A stretch of DNA of 64,000 bases. It comes from Clusia tigrina. Its lineage: Eukaryota; Arthropoda; Insecta; Diptera; Clusiidae. The DNA is taken from positions 50,362,205 to 50,426,204 of the forward strand of contig OV050031.1 in NCBI GenBank assembly GCA_920105625.2, written 5' to 3'. Both the position numbers and the translations under genes were made by a program. Position 1 is the stretch's first letter. Each line of letters begins with the position of its first letter. Positions 36,785 through 47,577 of the stretch are shown here, in pieces. Under the pieces are notes generated by a model. The model was not told the origin of the DNA, did no database searches, and worked only from the letters and a program-made list of their open reading frames with translations.

Positions 36785-39165
36785 TGAAGCACCAGTAAAA
36801 AGTTACAGCATTTCAATGTTGCAAACTTTTTTAGTTATATTACGCACAGTATAAAAGTTAGTGAACTTTGAAGTTACATCAGTGTTTTATTTTTTACTCA
36901 AGGGTAGCACTGTTATACCGATATTTCAAATTGACAAGAGTACTTTATTGTCACAAAGTTTCAAGTTCTTATGACGTACCAGTAAATAGTTACAACATTT
37001 CAATGTTGCAAACTTTGATAGTTATATTACGCTCAGTATAAAAGTTAGTGAATTTTGAAGTTTCATCAGTGTTTCAATTTTACTCAACGGTAGCACTGTT
37101 ATACCGATATTTCAAACTGACAAGAGTACTTTATTGTCACAAAATTTCAAGTTCTTTTGACGCACCAGTAAGAAGTTACAGCATTTCAATGTTGCAAACT
37201 TTGATAGTTATATTACGCACAGTATAAAAGTTAGTGAATTTTTAAGTTGCATCAGTGTTTCATTTTTTTCTCAAAGGTAGCACTGTTATACCGATATTTC
37301 AAATTAAAAATAGTACTTTATTGTCATAAAATTTCAAGGTTTTACGACGCACCATTAAAAAGGTTCCAGCATTTCAATGTTGCAAACTTTGATAGTTATA
37401 TTACGCACCGTATAAAAGTTAGTGAATTTTGAAGTTTCATCGGTGTTTCATTTTTACTCAAGGGTAGCACTGTTATACCGATATTTCAAATTGACAAGAA
37501 TACTTTATTGTCACAAAATTTCAAGGTATTATGACGCTCCATATTGCAAACTTTGATAGTTATGTTACGCACAGTATAAAAGTTAGTGAACTTTGAAGTT
37601 GTATCATTGTTTCATTTTTACTCAAGGGAAGCACTGTTATACCGATATCTCAAACTGACAATAGTACTTTATTGTCACAAAATTTCATGTTTTTATGAAG
37701 CACCACTAAAAAGTTACAGCATTTCAATGTTGCAAACTTTTTTAGTTATATTACGCACAGTCTAAAAGTTAGTGTTTTATTTTTTACTCAAGGGTAGCTC
37801 TGTTATGCCGATATTTGAAATTGATAATAGTACTTTATTGTAATAAAATTTCAAGGTCTTATGACGCACCAGTAAAAAGTTATAGCAATTCACTGTTCCA
37901 AACTTTGATAGTTATATTACGCACAGTATAAAATTTGGTTTATTTTGAAGTTGGATCAGTGTTTCATTTTTACTCAAAGGTAGCACTGTTATACCGATCT
38001 TTTAAATTGACAATTGTACTTTATGGTCACAAAATTTTAAGGTATTATGACGCTCCAGTAAAAAGTTACAGCATTTCATTATTGCAAACTTTGATAGTTA
38101 TATTACGCACAGTATAAAAATTAGTGAATTTTGAAGTTGCATCAGTGTTTCATTTTTTACTCAAAGGTAGTACTGCTATACCGATATTTTAAATTGACAA
38201 TAGTACTTTATTGTCACAAAATTTCAAGGTATTATGATGGTCCAGTAAAAAGTTACAGCATTTCAATATTGCAAACTTTGATAGTTATGTTACGCACAGT
38301 ATAAAAGTTAGTGAACTTTGAAGTTGTATCATTGTTTCATTTTTTACTCAAGGGAATCACTGTTATACCGACATCTCAAACTGACAATAGTACTTTATTG
38401 TCACCAAATTTCAAGTTTTAATGAAGCACCAGTAAAAATTTACAGCATTTCAATGTTGCAAACTTTTTTAGTTATATTACGCACAGTATAAAAGTTTGTG
38501 AATTTTGAAGTTACATCAGTGTTTTATTTTTTAATCAAGGGTAGCACTGTTATGCCGATATTAGAAATTGACAATAGTACTTTATTGTAATAAAATTTCA
38601 AGGTCTTATGACGCTCCAGCAAAAAGTTAGAGCATTTCAATATTGCAAACTTTGATAGTTATATTACGCACAGTATAAAAATTAGTGAATTTTGAAGTTG
38701 CATCAGTTTTTCATTTTTTACTCAAAGGTAGCACTGTTATACCGATATTTTAAATTGACAATAGTACTTTATTGTCACAAAATTTCAAGGTATTATGACG
38801 CTCCAGTAAAAAGTTACAGCATTTCAATATTGCAAACTTTGATAGCTAGGTTACGCACAGTATAAAAGTTAGTGACTTTTGAAGTTGCATCAGTGTTTCA
38901 TTTTTTACCCAAAGGTAGTTGTGTTATACCGATATTTTAAATTGACAATAAACTTTATTGTCACAAAATTTAAGGGTATTATGACGCCCAAGTAAAAAGT
39001 TACAGCATTTGAATATTGCAAACTTTGATAGTTATGTTACGCACAGTATAAAAGTTAGTGAACTTTGAAGTTGTATCATTGTTTCATTTTTTACTCAAGG
39101 GTAGCACTGTTATACCGATATTTCAAATTGGCAAGAGTACTTTATTGTCACAAAATTTCAATTTG

Positions 39166-39168
39166 TTA
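39166..39168. repeat. TTA target-site duplication, left
   Basis: TTA before the element. The matching TTA is at 39,684-39,686. Deleting the element and one TTA restores CAATTTGTTATGAAGCACC, as found intact at 36,775-36,793. Confidence 0.85.
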
Positions 39169-39202
39169 CCCTACGTCTCCACGGGCAATTTTTGATGGTA
39201 TC

Positions 39203-39233
39203 CCATTGGCAATTTCAAGCAAATTGCCAATGG
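39203..39233. repeat. Subterminal hairpin 1 in the MITE
   Basis: Perfect 13-bp inverted repeat CCATTGGCAATTT / AAATTGCCAATGG with a 5-nt loop. Confidence 0.85.
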
Positions 39234-39252
39234 AGACTCCAAATTGCTTCAA

Positions 39253-39298
39253 GTTGGCAATTTATGTTATGCAATATGTTATGCCATAAATTGCCAAC
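39253..39298. repeat. Subterminal hairpin 2 in the MITE
   Basis: Perfect 14-bp inverted repeat GTTGGCAATTTATG / CATAAATTGCCAAC with an 18-nt loop. It shares the TTGGCAATTT core with hairpin 1, so both could bind the same protein, possibly the helper transposase. Confidence 0.85.
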
Positions 39299-39429
39299 GT
39301 GCTGTGTTGCAATTAGTTGTCATTTTGTTTGTTTGACAGGCTTTTTTCATTTTTTCGTGACGCTCACAGTGGAAGCATCGTCGGACATTTTCGTTTTACC
39401 GCATCTTTTAAATTAATAAAAACGCTAAA

Positions 39430-39591
39430 ATGAATGGAGACTGTGCATTTGCATTTTTTGTAATAAAGGATTCACCCAGAAGTTCGGTTTCCTTCTTTTT
39501 TCCTCTTCATCGTATAAATAAAAAACTTTTTCAAGCGTGGGTACAGCGAACTAGATTGCTTGACGGCATTTTCAAAATGACAATGGCATAA
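39430..39591 (+). CDS. 53-codon open frame inside the MITE, possible THAP-like exon remnant
   Basis: ATG at 39,430, TAA at 39,589. The middle of the product, SFFFPLHRINKKLFQAWVQR (residues 21-40), resembles the F-P...L...W stretch of THAP DNA-binding domains. Only one cysteine (residue 5) of the expected C2CH zinc set is present, so it is incomplete or a chance match. It ends close to the right terminal region. It could be the first-exon remnant of the autonomous parent element. Real expression is not supported by anything in the window. Confidence 0.3.
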   Translation: MNGDCAFAFFVIKDSPRSSVSFFFPLHRINKKLFQAWVQRTRLLDGIFKMTMA

Positions 39592-39683
39592 CATCGCAAT
39601 GCCCACCATTAAAATATTGCCAACCATTGCAATCCAATTTGACAGATGTTATGCCATCAAAAATTGCCCGTGGAGATGTAGGG

Positions 39684-39686
39684 TTA
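39684..39686. repeat. TTA target-site duplication, right
   Basis: Second TTA copy, followed by TGAAGCACCAGTAAAAAG, the normal reverse satellite text. Confidence 0.85.
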
Positions 39687-40932
39687 TGAAGCACCAGTAA
39701 AAAGTTACAGCATTTCAATGTTGCAAACTTTTTTAGTTATATTACGCACAGTATAAAATTTTGTGAACTTTGAAGTTACATCAGTGTTTTATTTTTTACT
39801 CAAGGGTAGCACTGTTATGCCGATATTTGAAATTGACAATAGTACTTTATTGTCATAAAATTTCAAGGTTTTGCGACGCACCATTAAAAACGTTCCAGAA
39901 TTTCAATTTTGCAAACTTTGATAGTTATATTACGCACAGTATAAAAGTTTGTGAATTTTTAAGTTGCATCAGTGTTTCATTCTTTACTCAAGGGAAGCAC
40001 TGTTATACCGATATTTCAAATTGACAATAGTAATTTATTGTCACAAAATTTAAAGGTATTATGACACTCCAGTAAAAAGTTACAGCATTTCAATATTGCA
40101 AACTTTGATAGCTATGTTACGCACAGTATAAAAGTTAGTGAATTTTGAAGTTGCATCAGTGTTTCATTTTTTACCCAAAGGTAGCACTGTTATACCGATA
40201 TTTTAAATTGACAATAGTACTTTATTGTCACAAAATTTCAAGGTATTATGATGCTCCAGTAAAAAGTTACAGCATTTCAATATTGCAAACTTTGATAGCT
40301 TTGTTACGCACAGTATAAAAGTTAGTGAACTTTGAAGTTGTATCATTGTTTCATTTTTTACTCAAGGGAAGCACAGTTATACCGATATCTCAAATTGACA
40401 ATAGTACTTTATTGTCACAAAATTTCAAGTTTTTATGAAGCACCAGTAAAAAGATACAGCATTTTAATGTTGCAAACTTTGATAGCTATGTTACGCACAG
40501 TATAAAACTTAGTGAATTTTTAAGTTGCTTCAGTGTTTCATTTTTTACTCAAAATTAGCACTATTATACCGATATTTCAAATTTATAATAGTACTTTATT
40601 GTCACAAAATTTCAAGATCTTATGACGCTCCAGCAAAAAGTTACAGCATTTCAATGTTGCAAACTTTGATAGTTATATTACGCACAGTATAAAATTTAGT
40701 GAATTTTGAAGTTGCATCAGTGTTTCATTTTTTACTCAAAGGTAGCACTGTTATCCCGATATTTTAAATTGACAATAGTACTTTACTGTCACAAAATTTC
40801 AAGGTATTATGACGCTCCAGTAAAAAGTTACAGCATTTCAATATTGCAAACTTTGATAGCTATGTTACGCACAGTATAAAAGTTAGAGAATTTTGAAGTT
40901 GCATCAGTATTTCGTTTTTTACCCAAAGGTAG
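39684..40932 (-). repeat. Satellite, reverse orientation, last part of inverted block
   Basis: About 6.7 monomers. It includes AATTAGCACTATTATACCG near 40,554, the inverted form of a right-subfamily monomer. It ends at ACCCAAAGGTAG, where orientation flips. Confidence 0.95.
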
Positions 40933-40933
40933 A
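40932..40933. other. Right inversion junction in the satellite
   Basis: Reverse text TTTTTTACCCAAAGGTAG is followed at once by forward text AACTTAGTAGTGCTTCATAA. A few bases of the normal TAACTTTTTAGTGGTGC are lost at the joint. Confidence 0.9.
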
Positions 40934-40979
40934 ACTTAGTAGTGCTTCATAAAAACTTGAAATTTTGTGACAATAAAGT

Positions 40980-41930
40980 ACTATTGTCAGTTTGAGATAT
41001 TGGTATAACAGTGCTTCCCTTGAGTAAAAAATGAAACAATGATACAACTTCAAAGTTCACTAACTTTTATACTGTGCGTAACATAACTATCAAAGTTTGC
41101 AATATTGAAATGCTGTAACTTTTTACTGGAGCATCATAATACCTTGAAATTTTGTGACAATAAAGTACTCTTGTCAATTTGAAATATCGGTATAACAGTG
41201 CTACCATTGAGTAAAAATGAAACACTGATGAAATTTCAAAATTCACTAACTTTTATACTGTGCGTAATATAACTATCAAAGTTTGCAACATTGAAATGTT
41301 GGAACCTATTTAATGGTGCGTCGTAAAACCTTGAAATTTTTTGACAATAAAGTACTATTGTCAATTTGAAATATCGGTATAACAGTGCTACCTTTGAGTA
41401 AAAAATGAAATACTGATGCAACTTAAAAATTCACTAACTTTTATACTGTGCGTAATATAACTATCAAAGTGTGCAACATTGAAATGCTGTAACTTCTTAC
41501 TGGTGCGTCCTAAGAACTTGAAATTTTGTGACAATAAAGTACTCTTGTCAGTTTGAAATATCGGTATATCAGTGCTACCCTTGAGTAAAAATGAAACACT
41601 GATGAAACTTCAAAATTCACTAACTTTTATACTGTGCGTAATATAACTATCAAAGTTTGCAACATTGAAATGCTGTAAATTTTTACTTGTGCTTCATAAC
41701 AAATTGAAATTTGTGGCAATAAAGTACTCTTGTCAATTTGAAATATCGGTATAACAGTGCTACCCTTGAGTAAAAAATGAAACACTGATGCAACTTAAAA
41801 ATTAAACTAACTTTTATACTGCGCGTAATATAACTATCAAAGTTTGCAATATTGAAATGCTGTAGCTTTTTACTAGAGCGTCATAATACCTTGAAATTTT
41901 GTGACAATAATGTACTATTGTCAATTTAAA
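40980..41930 (+). repeat. ~1-kb satellite module, copy 1 (1,868-bp offset)
   Basis: Landmarks at 41,236 and around 41,500 (CTTCTTACTGGTGCGTCCTA) recur at 43,104 and 43,368. A ten-monomer spacing separates the copies. The match ends by about 41,930/43,800. Confidence 0.65.
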
Positions 41931-42849
41931 ATATCGGTTCAACAGTGCTACCTTTGAGTAAAAAATGAAACACTGATGCAACTTCAAAATTCACTAAATT
42001 TTATACTGTGCGTAATATAACTATCAAAAATTGCAACATTGAAATGCTGTAGCTTTTTACTAGTGCTTCATAAAAACTTGAAATTTTGTGACAATAAAGT
42101 ACTCTTGTCAATTTGAAATATCGTTATAACAGTGCTACCCTAGAGTAAAGAATGAAACACTGATGCAACTTAAAAATTCACAAACTTTTATATTCTGCGT
42201 AATATAACTATCAAAGTTTGCAACATGGAAATGCTGGAACCTTTTTAATGGTGCGTCGTAAAACCTTGAAATTTTATGACAATAAAGTACTATTGTCAAT
42301 TTCAAATATCGGCATAACAGTGCTACCCTTGAGTAAAAAATAAAACACTGATGTAACTTCAAAGTTCACTAACTTTTATACTGTGCGTAATATAACTAAA
42401 AAAGTTTGCAACATTGAAATGCTGTAACTTTTTACTTGTGCTTCATAACAAATTGATATTTGTGGCAATAAAGTACACTTGTCAATTTGAAATATCGGTA
42501 TAACAGTGCTACCCTTGAGTAAAAAATGAAACACTGATGCAACTTAAAAATTCACTAACTTCTATACTGCGCGTAATATAACTATCAAAGTTTGCAATAT
42601 TGAAATGCTGTAGCTTTTTACTGGAGCGTCATAATACCTTGAAATTTTGTGATCATAAAGTACTATTGTCAATTTAAAATATCGGTATAACAGTGCTACC
42701 TTTGAGTAAAAATGAAACACTGATACAACTTTAAAATTCACTAAATTTTATACTGTGCGTAATATAACTATCAAAGTTTGGAACAGTGAATTGCTATAAA
42801 TTTTTACTGGTGCGTCATAAGACCTTGAAATTTTATTACAATAAAGTAC

Positions 42850-43800
42850 TATTGTCAATTTCAAATATCGGCATAACAGTGCTACCCTTGAGTAAAAAAT
42901 AAAACACTGATGTAACTTCAAAGTTCACTAACTTTTATACTGTGCGTAACATAACTATCAAAGTTTGCAATATTGAAATGCTGTAACTTTTTACTGGAGC
43001 ATCATAATACCTTGAAATTTTGTGACAATAAAGTACTCTTGTCAATTTGAAATATCGGTATAACAGTGCTACCATTGAGTAAAAATGAAACACTGATGAA
43101 ATTTCAAAATTCACTAACTCTTATACTGTGCGTAATATAACTATCAAAGTTTGCAACATTGAAATGCTGGAACCTATTTAATGGTGCGTCGTAAAACCTT
43201 GAAATTTTTTGACAATAAAGTACTATTGTCAATTTGAAATATCGGTATAACAGTGCTACCTTTGAGTAAAAAATGAAACACTGATGCAACTTAAAAATTC
43301 ACTAACTTTTATACTGTGCGTAATATAACTATCAAAGTTTGCAACATTGAAATGCTGTAACTTCTTACTGGTGCGTCCTAAGAACTTGAAATTTTGTGAC
43401 AATAAAGTACTCTTGTCAGTTTGAAATATCGGTATATTAGTGCTACCCTTGAGTAAAAATGAAACACTGATGAAACTTCAAAATTCACTAACTTTTATAC
43501 TGTGCGTAATATAACTATCAAAGTTTGCAACATTGAAATGCTGTAACTTTTTACTTGTACTCCATAACAAATTGAAATTTGTGGCAATAAAGTACTCTTG
43601 TCAATTTGAAATATCGGTATAACAGTGCTACCCTTGAGTAAAAAATGAAACACTGATGCAACTTAAAAATTCACTAACTTTTATACTGCGCGTAATATAA
43701 CTATCAAAGTTTGCAATATTGAAATGCTGTAGCTTTTTACTGGAGCGTCATTATACCTTGAAATTTTGTGATCATAAAGTACTATTGTCAATTTAAAATA
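42850..43800 (+). repeat. ~1-kb satellite module, copy 2 (1,868-bp offset)
   Basis: Second copy of 40,980-41,930, with scattered differences such as GGTATATTAGTGC where copy 1 has GGTATATCAGTGC. Confidence 0.65.
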
Positions 43801-44783
43801 TCGGTATAACAGTGCTACCTTTGAGTAAAAATGAAACACTGATACAACTTTAAAATTCACTAAATTTTATACTGTGCGTAATATAACTAACAAAGTTTGG
43901 AACAGTGAATTGCTATAACTTTTTACTGGTGCGTCATAAGACCTTGAAATTTTATTACAATAAAGTACTATTGTCAATTTCAAATATCGGCATAACAGTG
44001 CTACCCTTGAGTAAAAAATAAAAACTGATGTAACTTCAAAGGTCACTAACTTTTATACTGTGCGTAATATAACTAAAAAAGTTTGCAACATTGAAATGCT
44101 GTAACTTTTTAGTGGTGCTTCATAAAAACTTGAGATTTTGTGACAATAAAGTACTATTGTCAGTTTGAGATATCGGTATAACAGTGCTTCCCTTGAGTAA
44201 AAAATGAAACAATGATACAACTTCAAATTTCACTAACTTTTATACTGTGCGTAACATAACTATCAAAGTTTGCAACATTGAAATGCTGGAACCTTTTTAA
44301 TGGTGCGTCGTAAAACCTTGAAATTTTATGACAAGAAAGTACTATTGTCAATTTGAAATATCGGTATAACAGTGCTACCCTTGAGTAAAAAATTAAACAC
44401 TGAAGCAACTTAAAAATTCACTAACTTTTATACTGTGCGTAATATAACTATCAAAGTTTGCAACATTGAAATTCTGTAACTTTTTACTTGTGCTTCATAA
44501 CAAATTGAAATTTGTGGCAATAAAGTACTCTTGTAAATTTGAAATATTGGTATAACAGTGCTACCCTTGAGTAAAAAATGAAACACTGATGCAACTTAAA
44601 AATGCACTAACTTTTATACTGCGCGTAATATAACTATCAAAGTTTGCAATATTGAAATGCTCTAACTTTTTAGTGGTGCTTCATAAAAACTTGAAATTTT
44701 GTGACAATAAAGTACTATTGTCAGTTTGAGATATCGGTATAACAGTGCTTCCCTTGAGTAAAAAATGAAACAATGATACAATT

Positions 44784-47577
44784 TCAAATTTCACTAACTT
44801 TTATACTGTGCGTAACATAACTATCAAAGTTTGCAACATTGAAATGCTGGAACCTTTTTAATGGTGCGTCGTAAAACCTTGAAATTTTATGACAAGAAAG
44901 TACTATTGTCAATTTGAAATATCGGTATAACAGTGCTACCTTTGAGTAAAAAATTAAACACTGAAGCAACTTAAAAATTCACTAACTTTTATACTGTGCG
45001 TAATATAACTATCAAAGTTTGCAACATTGAAAAGCTGTAACTTTTTACTGGTGCGTCATAAGAACTTGAAATTTTGTGACAATAAAGTACTCTCGTCAGT
45101 TTGAAATATCGGTATTACAGTGCTACCCTTGAGTAAAAATGAAACACTGATGAAACTTCAAAATTCACTAACTTTTATACAATGCGTAATATAACTATCA
45201 AAATTTGCAACATTGAAATGCTGTAACTATTTACTGGTGCGTCATAAGAACTTGAAATTTTGTGACAATAAAGTACTCTTGTCAATTTGAAATATCGGTA
45301 TAATAGTGCTACCCTTGAGTAAAGAATGAAACACTGATGCAACTTAAAAATTCACAAACTTTTATACTGTGCGTAATATAACTATCAAAGTTTGCAACAT
45401 TGAAATGCTGGAACCTTTTTAATGGTGCGTCGTGAAACCTTGAAATTTTATGACAATAAAGTACTATTGTCAATTTCAAATATCGGCATAACAGTGCTAC
45501 CCTTGAGTAAAAAATAAAACACTGATGTAACTTCAAAGTTCACTAACTTTTATACTGTGCGTAATATAACAAAAAAAGTTTGCAACATTGAAATGCTGTA
45601 ACTTTTTACTGGTGCTTCATAACAAATTGAAATTCGTGACAATAAAGTACTCTTGTCAATTTGAAATATCGGTATAACAGTGCTACCCTTGAGTAAAAAA
45701 TGAAACACTGATGCAACTTCAAAATTCACTAAATTTTATACTGTGCGTAATATAACTATCAAAGTTTGCAATATTGAAATGCTGTAGCTTTTTACTGGAG
45801 CGTCATAATACCTTCAAATTTTGTGACCATAACGTACTATTGTCAATTTAAAATATCGGTTTAACAGTGCTACCTTTGAGTAAAAAATGAAACACTGATG
45901 CAACTTCAAAATTCACTAAATTTTATACTGTGCGTAATATAACTATCAAAAATTGAAATATTGAAATGCTGTAACTTTTTACTGGTGCGTCATAAGATCT
46001 TGAAATTTTGTGACAATAAAGTACTATTATCAATTTGAAATATCGGTATAATAGTGCTAATTTTGAGTAAAAAATGAAACACTGAAGCAACTTAAAAATT
46101 CACTAACTTTTATACTGTGCGTAATATAACTATCAAAGTTTGCAACATTGAAATGCTGTAACTTTTTACTGGTGCTTCATAAAAACTTGAAATTTTGTGA
46201 CAATAAAGTAATCTTGTCAATTTGAAATATCGTTATAACAGTGCTACCCTTGAGTAAAGAATGAAACACTGATGCAACTTAAAAATTCACAAACTTTTAT
46301 ATTCTGCGTAATATAACTATCAAAGTTTGCAACATGGAAATGCTGGAACCTTTTTAATGGTGCGTCGTAAAACCTTGAAATTTTATGACAATAAAGTACT
46401 ATTGTCAATTTCAAATATCGGCATAACAGTGCTACCCTTGAGTAAAAAATAAAACACTGATGTAACTTCAAAGTTCACTAACTTTTATACTGTGCGTAAT
46501 ATAACTAAATAAAGTTTGCAACATTGAAATGCTGTAACTTTTTACTTGTGCTTCATAACAAATTGAAATTTGTGGCAATAAAGTACTCTTGTCAATTTGA
46601 AATATCGGTATAACAGTGCTACCCTTGAGTAAAAAATGAAACACTGATGTAACTTAAAAATTCACTAACTTTTATACTGTGCGTAATATAACTATCAAAG
46701 TTTGCAACATTGAAATGCTGTAACTTCTTACTGGTGCGTCCTAAGAACTTGAAATTTTGTGACAATAAAGTACTCTTGTCAGTTTGAGATATCGGTATAT
46801 CAGTGCTACCCTAGAGTAAAAATGAAACACTGATGAAACTTCAAAATTCACTAACTTTTATACTGTGCGTAATATAACTATCAAAGTTTGCAACATTGAA
46901 ATTCTGTAACTTTTTACTTGTGCTTCATAACAAATTTAAATTTGTGGCAATAAAGTACTCTTGTCAATTTGAAATATCGGTATAACAGTGCTACCCTTGA
47001 GTAAAAAATGAAACACTGATGCAACTTAAAAATTCACTAACTTTTATACTGCGCGTAATATAACTATCAAAGTTTGCAATATTGAAATGCTGTAGCTTTT
47101 TACTGGAGCGTCATAATACCTTGAAATTTTGTGATCATAAAGTACTATTGTCAATTTAAAATATCGGTATACCTTTGAGTAAAAATGAAACACTGATACA
47201 ACTTTCAAATTGACTAAATTTTATACTGTGCGTAATATAACTATCAAAGTTTGGAACAGTGAATTGCTATAACTTTTTACTGGTGCGTCATAAGACCTTG
47301 AAATTTTATTACAATAAAGTACTATTGTCAATTTCAAATATCGGCATAACAGTGCTACCCTTGAGTAAAAAATAAAACACTGATGTAACTTCAAAGTTCA
47401 CTAACTTTTATACTGTGCGTAATATAACTAAAAAAGTTTGCAACATTGAAATGCTGTAACTTTTTAGTGGTGCTTCATAAAAACTTGAGATTTTGTGACA
47501 ATAAAGTACTATTGTCAGTTTGAGATATCGGTATAACAGTGCTTCCCTTGAGTAAAAAATGAAACAATGATACAACT
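44784..47577 (+). repeat. Right higher-order unit 1, 2,794 bp (15-mer)
   Basis: Units are cut at the same TCAAATTTCACTAACTTT monomer. Each full unit holds, in order, a GGAACCTTTTTAATGG monomer, a GTCGTGAAACC monomer, a CAACATGGAAATGCTGG monomer and the short ATCGGTATACC joint (47,171 here). A preceding three-monomer duplication links 44,223 with 44,784 at 561 bp. Confidence 0.75.

Larger units (their letters stand above)
35145..39168 (-). repeat. Satellite, reverse orientation
   Basis: About 21.5 monomers in reverse orientation. Their variants, such as ATTAAAAAGGTTCCAGC near 37,352, link them to the right-hand subfamily. A local duplication is visible: text around 35,361 (ATTTAGTTTATTTTGAAG) recurs near 37,933 at 2,572 bp, and text around 36,477 recurs near 38,862 at a shorter offset, so the copies differ by about one monomer. 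No gene is seen. Confidence 0.95.
39169..39683. mobile_element. PIF/Harbinger-like MITE, 515 bp
   Basis: The terminal inverted repeats begin CCCTACGTCTCCACGGGCAA at the left. The right end, read in reverse complement, begins CCCTACATCTCCACGGGCAA, and pairing runs about 30 bp to GATGG. A 3-bp TTA target duplication is the hallmark of the PIF/Harbinger superfamily (TWA targets). There is no transposase domain, so it is non-autonomous. Subterminal regions are rich in TTGGCAA/TTGCCAA. The interior is mostly A+T-rich, with one 53-codon open frame (39,430-39,591). It has no similarity to the satellite. Confidence 0.85.

Noticed and set aside
39065..39416. 74-codon plus-strand frames overlapping the left end of the MITE
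   Set aside because: One starts in satellite and runs across the terminal inverted repeat; the other covers only the hairpin region. Neither has a domain.
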